Source: an uncultured Saprospiraceae bacterium
GTDB taxonomy: Bacteria > Bacteroidota > Bacteroidia > Chitinophagales > Saprospiraceae
Assembly (NCBI GenBank): GCA_937950315.1
Contig: CALFDU010000013.1
Location: forward strand, 1-64,000
Length of the DNA stretch: 64,000 bases
Direction of reading: 5' to 3'
The position numbers were made by a program, and so were the translations under genes. Below, piece by piece: positions 16,538 through 25,825 of the stretch. How positions within the stretch are numbered: position 1 is the stretch's first letter; every line of letters starts with the position of its first letter. The notes below the pieces were generated by a model that did not search any database, had not been told where the DNA came from, and worked only from the letters and a program-made list of their open reading frames with translations.

Positions 16538-17410
16538 CTTTAATGTATCTGCAACAGCTTGTGAAATTTTTAAAAACGAAGTGACTGGAACCGTCTCAAA
16601 TTTCAACTCGTTTTTATCGTTTAATTTTCCTATTTGATTGGTGATTGTGACAAAATTTTCTCCGCTTTTTGCATCATATAAAGTAACTGTTGAATGATGG
16701 TTTTTCTTAGGGTCAGTAGCAGGCTTAAGCATGGTTCCCAATGCATCCATGTCACCTATTGATAATGCCTTTACCAATGAACCTCCATCTTCAAAATGGG
16801 ATAGTGGTCCAACTTTGTTTTCCTCAAACCAAGAGTTTTCTACTTCACAGAATGGTTTGCTAGATTGTCCTACAGCAGTAATCAATGCAACAACCGTTGT
16901 CAATAAAATTTCTATTACCCAAATAAAGGTAAGGAAACCTCCTTTTACAGTCCCTCCTTTGATTCCCCATACTCCAACCTCATTGATTTCACCCATGATT
17001 GAGAATACGGCCTTCGGCTGCAGCAACAAACTTATTACCTCACCAATATTTATATTGCTTTTTGCAATTCCAATGGTGTCAGAACCTACAGTACCTGTCA
17101 CATTAAAAGCCAAATCAATCCAGACAACCCAATGTATGTACAATGCAGTCAATGCCGCAAACAAGCAGAACACAAATGCAAGCTTCCCATTTCTTACTTT
17201 ACCTACCTTTAGTACTAGTTTAGAAACCACGATCCCAATAAGGAATCCGAAAATTCCTGTTATGAAAAAGTTTATATACGGGATTGGAATGTACCATATT
17301 GAATATGCATAAATTAACGCTAAGATAGGGAGTGCTATTAACGCAACTCCGATCCATAGTGCAAATGATAAAGGAGAGTACTTTCCTGAAGACTTATAAT
17401 ATTGTTCCAT
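16526..17410 (-). CDS. Integral membrane protein of unknown function
   Basis: 294 residues. Four or five hydrophobic helices are visible: ALWIGVALIALPILALIYAY, the following INFFITGIFGFLIGIVVSKL, LAFVFCLFAALTALYIHWVV, and FLTFIWVIEILLTTVVALIT. After the last helix there is a soluble C-terminal tail of about 110 residues containing SHFEDGGSLVKALS and NFVTITNQIG. No family recognised. Single-gene unit whose stop codon lies inside a 10-bp stem-loop. Confidence 0.75.
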   Translation of the reverse strand: MEQYYKSSGKYSPLSFALWIGVALIALPILALIYAYSIWYIPIPYINFFITGIFGFLIGIVVSKLVLKVGKVRNGKLAFVFCLFAALTALYIHWVVWIDLAFNVTGTVGSDTIGIAKSNINIGEVISLLLQPKAVFSIMGEINEVGVWGIKGGTVKGGFLTFIWVIEILLTTVVALITAVGQSSKPFCEVENSWFEENKVGPLSHFEDGGSLVKALSIGDMDALGTMLKPATDPKKNHHSTVTLYDAKSGENFVTITNQIGKLNDKNELKFETVPVTSFLKISQAVADTLKQVR

Positions 17411-17787
17411 GATTGATTAGTTGTGATAACAACATAAGGAAAAATATTGAAATAATAAAAATTACGATATGCACAATTTATCCAAGCCTACAACTCTCAT
17501 CTTTTTTCTCTTGCTAATTATGAATAATAAATTAGGTGTAGCATAGTATGATGATTTCTTGGTATCACCTGTCTATTATGAAAATCCCAGTCTAAATTAC
17601 TTGGTTTTGTCTGAGTGAACATGAAAGTAGAGTAGTGTAATAATTTTTTTTTAAAAAGAACCAACTCAAAAGATAAATCCATAAATTGCAATCAATGATT
17701 GAGAAACATTGATTCAATATGCTTTAGATTTTTTTTTACAGACATTGAATTAAAGTTGGATTAATAGATCAGGTATAAAAACAAAAC
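17411..17787. other. Divergent intergenic region with inverted repeat
   Basis: AT-rich gap between divergent genes, containing homopolymer runs. The only structure seen is the inverted repeat AATCAATG (17690-17697)/CATTGATT (17707-17714) with a 9-nt spacer, 73 nt before the DoxX start; it could be an operator for that gene. Confidence 0.4.
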
Positions 17788-18216
17788 ATGAAATTGAATA
17801 GAGCTTTTGGCATTTTGACAATGCGACTTATTTTGGGATTCCTTTTTTTCTGGCAAGGCTATGGTAAGGTTTTTAAATTCGGAGTTGATGCTGTTTACAA
17901 TAATTTTTTTAAAAAGACTTACGAAGAATTATTGCCGGATTTCATTGTTGCCGGAACTGCTTACTTCACCACCTTCGCAGAATTAATTGCCGGATTTTTA
18001 TTGGTGATTGGTTTGGGAAGAGATTGGGCTCTTTACATATTGGCTGCCGTTTTGGTGGTTGTTACTTTTGGGCATGGAATGGCTGAACCGATTTGGGATG
18101 CATCTCACGTTTTGGTACGAGCTATATTTTTGATTCCACTCTTACTATTACCAAAAGAATGGGATATTTTTTCTGTTGATTATCTTATCAGAAAGGATAA
18201 AAACAAAAACGTTTAA
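17788..18216 (+). CDS. DoxX family membrane protein
   Basis: 142 residues with four membrane helices. DoxX landmarks are RLILGFLFFWQGYGKVFKFG in the first helix region, FAELIAGFLLVIGLG in the second and a C-terminal helix ending at LLLLPKEWD. Members of this broad family act in respiratory or redox membrane complexes; the substrate here cannot be told. It is preceded by an inverted repeat at 17690-17714 and stands alone. Confidence 0.85.
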   Translation: MKLNRAFGILTMRLILGFLFFWQGYGKVFKFGVDAVYNNFFKKTYEELLPDFIVAGTAYFTTFAELIAGFLLVIGLGRDWALYILAAVLVVVTFGHGMAEPIWDASHVLVRAIFLIPLLLLPKEWDIFSVDYLIRKDKNKNV

Positions 18217-18359
18217 AGCACATAGTAGCACTATAATATTCTGTCGATCCATTGCTAGCTTTTGAAGCAATTGAGAATAAAGGAATTTGGGTGATAAATG
18301 CAAATTAAATACATATACAATTTCTATATATGAATATTTAATTTAATTTCGGGGAAAAT

Positions 18360-19013
18360 TTGAGTGTGAGAAATGTAAGCTGTGTACTTTTTGATATGGA
18401 TGGTGTCATTATTGACTCAGAAGTATTGCACAAGAAGGCCTATTACCAAACCTTTAATTCCCTGAATCTTACTGTGTCTGATGAATTGTATCGATCACTC
18501 ACAGGGTCATCAACCCTCAATGTATTTCAGAAAGTGGTTGACCATTTCTCACTAGATGAAGATCCTAGCGAACTAGTTATACAAAAACGCAGATGTTATG
18601 TTGACTTGTTTGAAAATGATCCCACATTGAAATTGGTCAATGGAGTAGAAGATATTATCAAGTACTTGTATGAAAAAGGTGTAACATTGGTATTGGCATC
18701 TTCTTCAGCGATGGTAAACATCGATCGTGTCTTCAATCGGTTTAACTTGAATCAATACTTTACTGCAAAAATAAGTGGCGCCGACTTGATGCATTCTAAA
18801 CCCCATCCAGAAATTTTTGAAAAGGCAGCGGAACTTGGCAACACAGCCAAAGAAAATTGTATCGTAATTGAAGATTCTGATAATGGGGTAAAAGCTGCCA
18901 ATGATGCGGGCATATTTGTCTTAGGATACAGGAACCCACTTGTAGATGATCAGAGCTTGGAAAATGCAGACGCAACCATTTCTGACTTCCAAGAATTGAA
19001 GTCATATGTTTAG
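18360..19013 (+). CDS. HAD-superfamily phosphatase (beta-phosphoglucomutase-like)
   Basis: 217 residues. HAD motif I is FDMDGVIIDSE (nucleophile and acid/base Asp), motif II is LASSSA, motif III is the Lys in HSKPHPEIF, and motif IV is CIVIEDSDNGVKAA. The helical C1 cap inserted after motif I is the type seen in beta-phosphoglucomutase and small sugar-phosphate phosphatases. The start is TTG at 18360 or GTG at 18366, behind a GGGG element. Likely a cytoplasmic sugar-phosphate phosphatase; substrate unknown. Confidence 0.9.
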   Translation: MSVRNVSCVLFDMDGVIIDSEVLHKKAYYQTFNSLNLTVSDELYRSLTGSSTLNVFQKVVDHFSLDEDPSELVIQKRRCYVDLFENDPTLKLVNGVEDIIKYLYEKGVTLVLASSSAMVNIDRVFNRFNLNQYFTAKISGADLMHSKPHPEIFEKAAELGNTAKENCIVIEDSDNGVKAANDAGIFVLGYRNPLVDDQSLENADATISDFQELKSYV

Positions 19014-19078
19014 ATGATGAAAGATTGTTTGAGTCGAGCTCAAATATCATAAGATTCCATTTGCCGAAAGGGGAAAGC

Positions 19079-19108
19079 AAAAAAAAGGAGATACTTTTCA
19101 GTACCTCC
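19079..19108 (-). terminator. Terminator downstream of the MscS gene
   Basis: On the minus strand GGAGGTACT pairs with AGTATCTCC (one G-U) around GAAA, followed by eight T residues. It ends 25 nt past the MscS stop codon. Confidence 0.85.
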
Positions 19109-19132
19109 TTCATGGGATCAATTATATTTTTA

Positions 19133-19936
19133 TTAAACGTTTTTGATCTTTCTTGTTGGGTAAGCAACATCGATTCCTGCTTCTCCAAATGCCTTCTTAA
19201 TCTCTTTGTAAGAATTGAAATATACATCCCAGTAAGATGCATCAGTTGCATATGGTCTCACAGCAAGCAAAACATTGTTCTCGTCAAATTTTTCGATCTC
19301 AATTGTAGGCTCATCTGGTAACTTAGAAGTTACTTTGTCCAATGCACCTTTGATGATTCCTTTAACTTTGTCAAAGTCCTCCTCGTATGGCATTGCAACG
19401 TTAAGATCAACTCTTAATTTGCCATTTGCCGTAAGGTTGGTCATAACTCCACTCGTAGCAATTCCATTAGGCATGATTACCTTTTTGTTGTCAAGTGAGT
19501 TTATAACTGTATTGAATACTTGAATCTCAGAAACATGACCTACAGTCCCTTGGATATCAACAAGATCACCCACTCTGTAAGGCTTGAATATCAATACCAT
19601 TACACCAGCCGCAAAGTGTGAAAGTGTTCCGGACATTGCTGCACCTATTGCAAGACCTGCACCAGCAATCAATGCTGCAAAAGCAGTAATTTCAATTCCC
19701 ACAACCCCAGCTGCAGAAATTACAACCAATACTTTAAGAAGCACACTTACTAGTGATTTAAGAAAAGGTACCAAATCTCCATCAATACCTGATTTAGCTA
19801 ATGATTTTCCAATCAATCTAGTAATAATTCCAACAATCCAAAATCCAATGATCAGGGTTACTATTGCTGCTACAATCTTTGGTGACCAAGCCAGCACTGT
19901 CTCTATGATTGTCGATAAGTTGATATTCTCTAACAT
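19133..19936 (-). CDS. mscS: Small-conductance mechanosensitive channel MscS
   Basis: 267 residues. Three membrane helices in the N-terminal half end in the pore-lining TM3 (AGAGLAIGAAMSGTLSHFAA), followed by the MscS beta domain (FKPYRVGDLVDIQGTVGHV, NTVINSLDNKKVIMPNG) and an alpha/beta C-terminal vestibule domain. Length and order match E. coli MscS. The channel opens at high membrane tension to release solutes during osmotic downshock. Monocistronic, with a strong terminator at 19079-19108. Confidence 0.95.
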   Translation of the reverse strand: MLENINLSTIIETVLAWSPKIVAAIVTLIIGFWIVGIITRLIGKSLAKSGIDGDLVPFLKSLVSVLLKVLVVISAAGVVGIEITAFAALIAGAGLAIGAAMSGTLSHFAAGVMVLIFKPYRVGDLVDIQGTVGHVSEIQVFNTVINSLDNKKVIMPNGIATSGVMTNLTANGKLRVDLNVAMPYEEDFDKVKGIIKGALDKVTSKLPDEPTIEIEKFDENNVLLAVRPYATDASYWDVYFNSYKEIKKAFGEAGIDVAYPTRKIKNV

Positions 19937-20083
19937 TCGTTTTCGATTTTATAATTTGTGTAAAAAGGTTCATTATTGAGACGGCAAACTAGCAATGAGT
20001 CACAGAAATGTTAAAATTAATGTATATCATAGGTTTTCATTAAGACCCAATCACTCCTTTAATATCAAGTTGTACCTTGAGGT

Positions 20084-20758
20084 ATGATAAAAATGATACA
20101 CACATCGTTGCTAATTTTAACTGCAAGTATAGTTGGCTTCTCTCAAGAATCTGATTGCTCACGAATCACCAGTTTTGGTGATGTAGAGATTTGTTTGCCA
20201 TTCATCAATGGGTATGTGGAATGCTATACCGATCCGCTCGTAAAAGAAATGGCCGACAAAACCGAAATTGCCATCAATTCGGTTCTAGGATATTATCTTA
20301 ACGATGATACTTATGAACAGAGAAGCATGCTAGGCATCATCTCATTTGATGATTACTTTAAAATTTATGCAACAAATCAATTGGCAGAGCTCGATGCTGA
20401 TGTAAATATGTTGAATGAAGTAAAATCCGCTTTGTCAGGAAATTTTTTCGAAAAAAGTTGGGACTCCTTGGTAGACGAATTTATCGATGATGAACTACAA
20501 GTAGAGATAGGTGTTCCCACCATGATCAAGGATTACCAAATCAATGACAACTCTTTTACTTTTTTGATGATCACAAAATACGAAGTTGAAAACCAAGAGC
20601 CAACCATCATTGCCATGTCTATGAGTGGGATGTTGGTCAACAAAAGGCTGGTTTGGATGGCCTACTATTTAAACTACGATGGAGAAGAATCCATTGACAA
20701 ACTACAAGGGAAAACCGATCAGATCGTTACAGCTTTCATGGATGCGCAGCGTTCTTAA
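20084..20758 (+). CDS. Exported protein of unknown function
   Basis: 224 residues with a signal peptide (LLILTASIVGFSQ). The mature part is acidic, contains one N-terminal Cys pair (CSRITSFGDVEIC), and has no recognised enzymatic motif. It reads as a periplasmic or secreted alpha/beta protein. It is followed after 30 nt by the RluA-N-type gene, so the two may be co-transcribed although a functional link is not obvious. An alternative ATG nine nucleotides into the gene would shorten the protein by three residues. Confidence 0.7.
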   Translation: MIKMIHTSLLILTASIVGFSQESDCSRITSFGDVEICLPFINGYVECYTDPLVKEMADKTEIAINSVLGYYLNDDTYEQRSMLGIISFDDYFKIYATNQLAELDADVNMLNEVKSALSGNFFEKSWDSLVDEFIDDELQVEIGVPTMIKDYQINDNSFTFLMITKYEVENQEPTIIAMSMSGMLVNKRLVWMAYYLNYDGEESIDKLQGKTDQIVTAFMDAQRS

Positions 20759-20788
20759 GTTGGATAATTTGCAATTTTAAGTCAAACA

Positions 20789-21535
20789 ATGACCTCCTGC
20801 ATTTTTAATTTTGTTAGCAACATCTCTCATCTTGCTATTCCAGTTCGATTGAACAATCCTTTTGCTCGTGAGATTTCTGAAATCGCCATGACGGCAGCCA
20901 AAGATTTTCAATCCTACCTTATTTCTGCTTCTACCAAGTGGGATTATGATTTCCATGCCCAGAAGGGGAAAATGTTTGGTGTACTCGTAGTGGAAAAACC
21001 AGATACAAGTCTTGCATACCTCGCTGCAGTATCTGGAAAATTGCCAAACAAAATACATGATCCCAATCTGGTGCCATCTGTTTTTGATGACTCAACAGAC
21101 GATTATTTTATCAATAGAGAAATGACTTCTCTGACAAAGATGTGCAAGTTGATCGACAATACACTTATTGAGAAAGAAGTAGCATCCTTAAAAGAAGAAC
21201 GAAGACTAAAGTCAATGGCTATCCAAGAAAGACTTTTTGAAAATTATACATTTTCCAATCTTTCCGGTGAAACAAAAAACATCAGCGAGATATTTTTTCA
21301 TTTTAATAAGAAGTCACCTCCCTCCGCAGCAGGTGAATGCGCTGCTCCTAAATTACTCCAGTACGCAATTGAAAATAATCTCAAACCAATTTCTATTGCC
21401 GAGTTTTGGTGGGGTAATCCTCATAAGTATCAGGATAAGCAACATGGTCTATTCTATCCAGCGTGCAGAGATAAATGTAGGCCGGTCTTGGAATTTATGC
21501 TTGATGATGACACTTTGTATGATGCTGTTGATTAA
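20789..21535 (+). CDS. Stand-alone RluA-family N-terminal domain (no pseudouridine synthase domain)
   Basis: 248 residues matching the N-terminal extension of large (about 550 aa) RluA-type pseudouridine synthases. Landmarks are NPFAREISEIAMTAAKDFQ, FGVLVV followed by LAYLAAVSGKL, a central coiled segment with SLKEERR, and the conserved PPSAAGECAAPKLLQYA, AEFWWGNPH and FYPACRDKCRPVLEFML. The synthase domain with its HRLDxxTSG catalytic Asp motif is absent: the frame ends at LYDAVD and the next gene is unrelated. This is therefore either a split gene whose partner lies elsewhere or an independent RNA-binding module. The Cys residues near the end may bind zinc. Confidence 0.8.
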   Translation: MTSCIFNFVSNISHLAIPVRLNNPFAREISEIAMTAAKDFQSYLISASTKWDYDFHAQKGKMFGVLVVEKPDTSLAYLAAVSGKLPNKIHDPNLVPSVFDDSTDDYFINREMTSLTKMCKLIDNTLIEKEVASLKEERRLKSMAIQERLFENYTFSNLSGETKNISEIFFHFNKKSPPSAAGECAAPKLLQYAIENNLKPISIAEFWWGNPHKYQDKQHGLFYPACRDKCRPVLEFMLDDDTLYDAVD

Positions 21536-21777
21536 TGGTGCGCAACCATGCTACAGCTTATTTGAAAAGGATTTAATAGCTCCAATCAAATAAAATTTCA
21601 AGTTTTTTTTTCTTGCAAACAATAAGTGATTACTTCACATAGTTTCATACCATAGAAAATATCAATATCCCTTCCTGAGATCAGTTTGAATACAATTTTT
21701 TCCAACTTTTAATTGAAATGTATTCGAAGCATCAATGATATTTATTTCAAAAACCTAACTTTTTTTTTACAAACATT

Positions 21778-23919
21778 ATGGAAAACGAAACGCATCAGCA
21801 AGTCCTTGTTGCAGGGGGCGCGGGCTTTCTAGGCACCGCTATTGTAAATTCGCTATTAGAAAATAATTTCAAAGTTGTAGTTCTTGACAACTTGAGATTT
21901 GGTACAGAAACCATCCAGAAATTTACAAACAACAAAAATTTTAAATTTCATTTCGGTGATATTACATCACCACACGACATAGAAAAAGCGATTGTCGATT
22001 GTGATTATGTAATTGCATTGGCGTCCATCGTAGGGGATCCTGCATGTAGCCTAGATCCTCAATTGACCATGAAAATCAACTCAACAGGAACAGAGAAATT
22101 GATTAAGAAATCAATCGAGCATAAGATCAAAAGATTTATTTTTGCCTCTTCATGTAGTGTTTATGGAAGCAATAAGGAGTCTAATATAAATGAACTCGCA
22201 CCCTTAAATCCACTGTCACTATACGCAGAAAGCCAGGTAAGCACAGAGCAATTCTTAGAAGAAAACGCAAATGATCTAGAGTATACAATTTTAAGGCTTT
22301 CAACTTTATTTGGTCTTTCTGAAAGAAGGCGATTTGATCTTGTAGTTAATTTATTTGCAGGAAAAATTGCGAACGATGAACGAATTGAGATAACGGGAGG
22401 CGAACAATGGAGACCATTCTTAGATGTACGAGATGCCGCTAAAGCGTTCTGTAAAGTAATACAGTCTGACAGCAAAGATGTGGCCGGACAAATATTTAAT
22501 GTCGGTGGAAACCATTTAAATTTTCAAATCAAAGAAATTGGGGAGATTATAAAAAAAGCAATTCCTCATTGTGATTTGATTCAAAGAGAAGATCAGTCGG
22601 ATGCAAGAAGTTATCACGTGAATTTTGATAAGATTGAAAGTGTATTAGATTTTAAGCCAGCAAGTTGTGTAAAGACATCCATGCTTGAAATGATAGATGA
22701 TGTCAGAAAAAATGAAATTGATCCACTGAATCCTAAATACCACAATTGGAAAGCATGGAAGGAAATCATTAGCAAAAATTACATCCCTTATGCAGTGCCA
22801 GATGTTTCAGAAGATGAAAAACAGGAAGTACTCAACACCATAGATTCTGGATGGTTATCTAGTGGTCCCAAAGTAAGACAGTTTGAAGAAGCATTGTACA
22901 ATTATTTTGGTAAAGATGATTTGCATTGCATCACAGTAAGTTCCTGTACAGCAGCATTGCATCTTCAGTTGTTGGCCAACGATATCGGAGTCGGTGATGA
23001 AGTGATTACATCAACCAATACCTTTGCTGCTACAGTCATAACCATCTTGCAAACTGGAGCTACACCTGTATTGGTAGACATTGATCCAAAGACCAATAAT
23101 TTGGATTTAACCCAAGTAAAGGATAAAATTACGTCCAGAACAAAAGCAGTGGTCCCTGTTTATTATGCAGGAAACCCATGCAACCATTATTTATTAAAAG
23201 ATGTTTGTCACAAACATGGTATTTTGATTTTGGCGGATGCAGCGCATGGCTTTGGCGGATCTTTTGATGGGCAAAAAATGGGTACATATGAAGACGCTGC
23301 TTCATTTAGTTTTTACGCAACCAAAAACCTGACGACAGGTGAAGGTGGTTTGATTACCACTTCAGATAAAAAAGTCGCTGATCGAATTAGACAAATGAAG
23401 TCCTTTGGAAGAAAGACTTTTTCGGGAAAGCCGAATTATCTTTATGAAATCGATGAAGAAGGTTATAAGTATAATTTTACCGATATACAGGCATCGTTTG
23501 GTATGCATCAATTAAGGAAAATTGATGACTTTAATACATACCGAGCCGCTATTGTTGATTATTATAACAATGCCTTCAAAGATTGTCCACTGGTGAGCTT
23601 GCCACCTATGGTTGACTTTGGCTCAAGTACACATCACATATATCCACTGCGCATTCATTTTGATAAACTGTCCATCGATAGATTAGCATTGATCAATGCG
23701 CTATCCATCAATAAGATTGGTGTTTCAGTTCACTATGTACCAATTCATCATCATCCGTACTTTCAAAAGAAACTTGACGTAAAGAAATCCGATTTTAAAC
23801 ATTGTAATGAATTCTTTGCTCAAGAGTTGTCTCTGCCTCTGAGCACGAAACTTAAGACGAGCGAATTAAGACGTGTGTGCGATACGATTTTGGATATCAT
23901 TCAATTCAATCAGAAGTAA
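21778..23919 (+). CDS. Fusion of NAD-dependent sugar epimerase/dehydratase and DegT/DnrJ aminotransferase
   Basis: 713 residues. Residues 1 to about 320 are an extended SDR of the sugar-nucleotide type: glycine motif GGAGFLGTAIV, SSCSVYG at 124-130 and a C-terminal substrate part. The usual YxxxK reads Y149-AES-Q153, so the catalytic Lys is replaced by Gln. Residues about 335-713 are a DegT/DnrJ/EryC1 PLP aminotransferase with WLSSGPKVRQFE, ADAAHGFGGS and the PLP Lys at 516 in FYATKNLTTGEGG. Together they suggest synthesis of an amino-sugar nucleotide for surface glycans. The two activities are normally separate proteins. No other glycan genes adjoin. Confidence 0.92.
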   Translation: MENETHQQVLVAGGAGFLGTAIVNSLLENNFKVVVLDNLRFGTETIQKFTNNKNFKFHFGDITSPHDIEKAIVDCDYVIALASIVGDPACSLDPQLTMKINSTGTEKLIKKSIEHKIKRFIFASSCSVYGSNKESNINELAPLNPLSLYAESQVSTEQFLEENANDLEYTILRLSTLFGLSERRRFDLVVNLFAGKIANDERIEITGGEQWRPFLDVRDAAKAFCKVIQSDSKDVAGQIFNVGGNHLNFQIKEIGEIIKKAIPHCDLIQREDQSDARSYHVNFDKIESVLDFKPASCVKTSMLEMIDDVRKNEIDPLNPKYHNWKAWKEIISKNYIPYAVPDVSEDEKQEVLNTIDSGWLSSGPKVRQFEEALYNYFGKDDLHCITVSSCTAALHLQLLANDIGVGDEVITSTNTFAATVITILQTGATPVLVDIDPKTNNLDLTQVKDKITSRTKAVVPVYYAGNPCNHYLLKDVCHKHGILILADAAHGFGGSFDGQKMGTYEDAASFSFYATKNLTTGEGGLITTSDKKVADRIRQMKSFGRKTFSGKPNYLYEIDEEGYKYNFTDIQASFGMHQLRKIDDFNTYRAAIVDYYNNAFKDCPLVSLPPMVDFGSSTHHIYPLRIHFDKLSIDRLALINALSINKIGVSVHYVPIHHHPYFQKKLDVKKSDFKHCNEFFAQELSLPLSTKLKTSELRRVCDTILDIIQFNQK

Positions 23920-23993
23920 GCTCAAGATTTTCTCTATTCTTTTTATCTTTAGTTTGATGCTTCATTACCTTACATCGATAGATAAATAAAATT

Positions 23994-24590
23994 ATGAGAG
24001 ATTCTGATTTTCATGCTAGTACACAAAGCATTTTGTCCTTGGGATATCTCTATCTCATTATTATGGGGATGTTTAATGAAGTGCTGTATTACAATCAATT
24101 GGATGTTGAGATTTTGAAGTATTCTAGCATCCTAGATATTATAGTAAGCCCACTGACAAAAATATCCAACACGGTCGGGATGGTGTTTTTCTTGGTTTTA
24201 ATTGTATGTATCATATTCCTTCCTGCCTACTTGGCAGGAAAGAGAGAAAAGAATTGGTTTAAGAAAGCAGTTAAACTTGAAGACGGACTTGATGTGAAAG
24301 GAACCGCCTCAGCTCTATCGCGGACATTAATATTTTTAGCGGCATTGGGTATATCCGGTTTTTTTGTGGGAACAGGTATTGGCGGCGGATTTAAGATAGC
24401 ACAAGACATCAAGAATGAAGAAATCGAATTCAATGACAAGATTCATTTTGTCAGTGGCGAAATATCTAACATTGCTTTGCTCGGTAAAAACAGTTCGTAT
24501 GTTTTCTATAAGAAAGAAGGAAATAAAAATGTTCTCATTTCACCCATAAGTGGAGTGATAAAAAGTATTGAAGAGGTCGTAATGGATTAG
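23994..24590 (+). CDS. Membrane protein of unknown function
   Basis: 198 residues with three hydrophobic segments: LGYLYLIIMGMFNEVLYY near the N-terminus, TVGMVFFLVLIVCIIFLPAY in the middle, and TLIFLAALGISGFFVGTGIG. A soluble C-terminal tail of about 60 residues follows (NIALLGKNSSYVFYKKEG). No family recognised. It follows the epimerase/aminotransferase gene by 74 nt on the same strand and may be transcribed with it. Confidence 0.7.
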   Translation: MRDSDFHASTQSILSLGYLYLIIMGMFNEVLYYNQLDVEILKYSSILDIIVSPLTKISNTVGMVFFLVLIVCIIFLPAYLAGKREKNWFKKAVKLEDGLDVKGTASALSRTLIFLAALGISGFFVGTGIGGGFKIAQDIKNEEIEFNDKIHFVSGEISNIALLGKNSSYVFYKKEGNKNVLISPISGVIKSIEEVVMD

Positions 24591-24711
24591 TAGGATTACT
24601 TTCTTTGAATTTAAGAAAAGGCCAATATATAAGACCCGTACCTACAATGATGAGAGCCGAGTACCTTGGGCTTTGTGGCTCACGACTGACATCTAGATTG
24701 TCTTAAGTATT

Positions 24712-25614
24712 TTAATTTAGTTTCAGTTCAACGCTTAACATGGCATTGACCTCTGTTTCATTACATTTTGCAGACTTCCATGACAAAGACCTTATTGTTT
24801 TCTTGATCAATTGGTCTTCCTCTATATTAATTAGATGCATCTTGTCAGCTAGTTCTTGTATACTTTTTTCATCCTTTAATGCCATTTCTTTGGTCATATG
24901 GCAAAGGATTTGGTAACTATCATTTACGATTTCAACAATATTGTCATTTTTATCTATAGAAATTAAAATTGCCATGTAAGAGAATTTTTTTTCTCCGGCT
25001 TTTTCTGATAGCTCGTTTTTTAGTGCTTGTTCAATAGTTTCCTTATAGTCTGTAGTATTATTTACCAATACTTTAGATGTTAGATTATTGTTTCTTATTC
25101 CAATAATATATTTCCCTTTGTCATATTCTAAAGAATCCAATTTACATAATTCTTTTCTTGGTTGAGGGTTACTTAAATTCTCAATGATCTCTTTTATTCT
25201 TAAATATGCTTCTTTATCTTGTTTGGAGTGAATATAAATGTGAGTGTCATCTATTACTTTATTTTCATGGATAATCTCTGTTAAGAAATTTGAATCATTT
25301 TTATCGGACATTATCGTTAAACTATTTTCAACATCAGACGATCCAACCTTTATAGAATTTATATTATGAATTGGTATTGTAGATACAAATTCTTCAATAA
25401 ATTCACTTTTCCATTCTTTTCTGTTGTAGACAAAAAGAGTATCATTTCTGAAGGAGAATTCAAAGGTATTTGACTTTATGTATTCATTCTCATTATCATT
25501 TATGAGAGAATTACTTATTGCACTTATTTCTGAGGCAGCATCAATTTGAGAATAAAGCGATGTTGTATAACTTGAAATAATGACTAGGATTAAAGTAGTT
25601 ATTGCTTGTTTCAT
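24712..25614 (-). CDS. Exported protein of unknown function
   Basis: 300 residues with a signal peptide ending at SLYSQ. The mature protein is acidic and Asn/Ile-rich. It contains an energy-transducer-like C-terminal region (YMAILISIDKNDNIVEIV, ...LSWKSAKCNETEVNAML) that loosely resembles the TonB C-terminal-like pattern in other Bacteroidota secreted proteins; this is not firm. It stands alone, convergent with the membrane protein gene, and a perfect 9-bp palindrome lies 35 nt upstream of its start. Confidence 0.65.
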   Translation of the reverse strand: MKQAITTLILVIISSYTTSLYSQIDAASEISAISNSLINDNENEYIKSNTFEFSFRNDTLFVYNRKEWKSEFIEEFVSTIPIHNINSIKVGSSDVENSLTIMSDKNDSNFLTEIIHENKVIDDTHIYIHSKQDKEAYLRIKEIIENLSNPQPRKELCKLDSLEYDKGKYIIGIRNNNLTSKVLVNNTTDYKETIEQALKNELSEKAGEKKFSYMAILISIDKNDNIVEIVNDSYQILCHMTKEMALKDEKSIQELADKMHLINIEEDQLIKKTIRSLSWKSAKCNETEVNAMLSVELKLN

Positions 25615-25648
25615 GTTTTGTTAATTTTATTTGTTGTGAGTCTATCTA

Positions 25649-25669
25649 ATCTCAACGGAACGTTGAGAT
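25649..25669 (-). promoter_or_regulatory. Perfect palindrome upstream of the exported-protein gene
   Basis: The arms ATCTCAACG and CGTTGAGAT are separated by 3 nt and end 35 nt from the ATG at 25614. It is a candidate operator or a 5'-UTR hairpin. Confidence 0.4.
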
Positions 25670-25825
25670 ATAATCATGATCACAACCTGCTATTTATTGC
25701 TTTTTCATTCTAGAAATTAATCTTCAATTTGAGATTGCCCCAAATGAACCCACAACTATTTTTTGTAGAGTAGAAATACTAACTTCCTATTTATTTTTTT
25801 TGTAAAAGCAGTTTTTTCATTTTGA

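Noticed and set aside
21237-21593. 118-codon frame overlapping the RluA-N gene
   Set aside because: An out-of-frame shadow; the other frame carries the conserved motifs.
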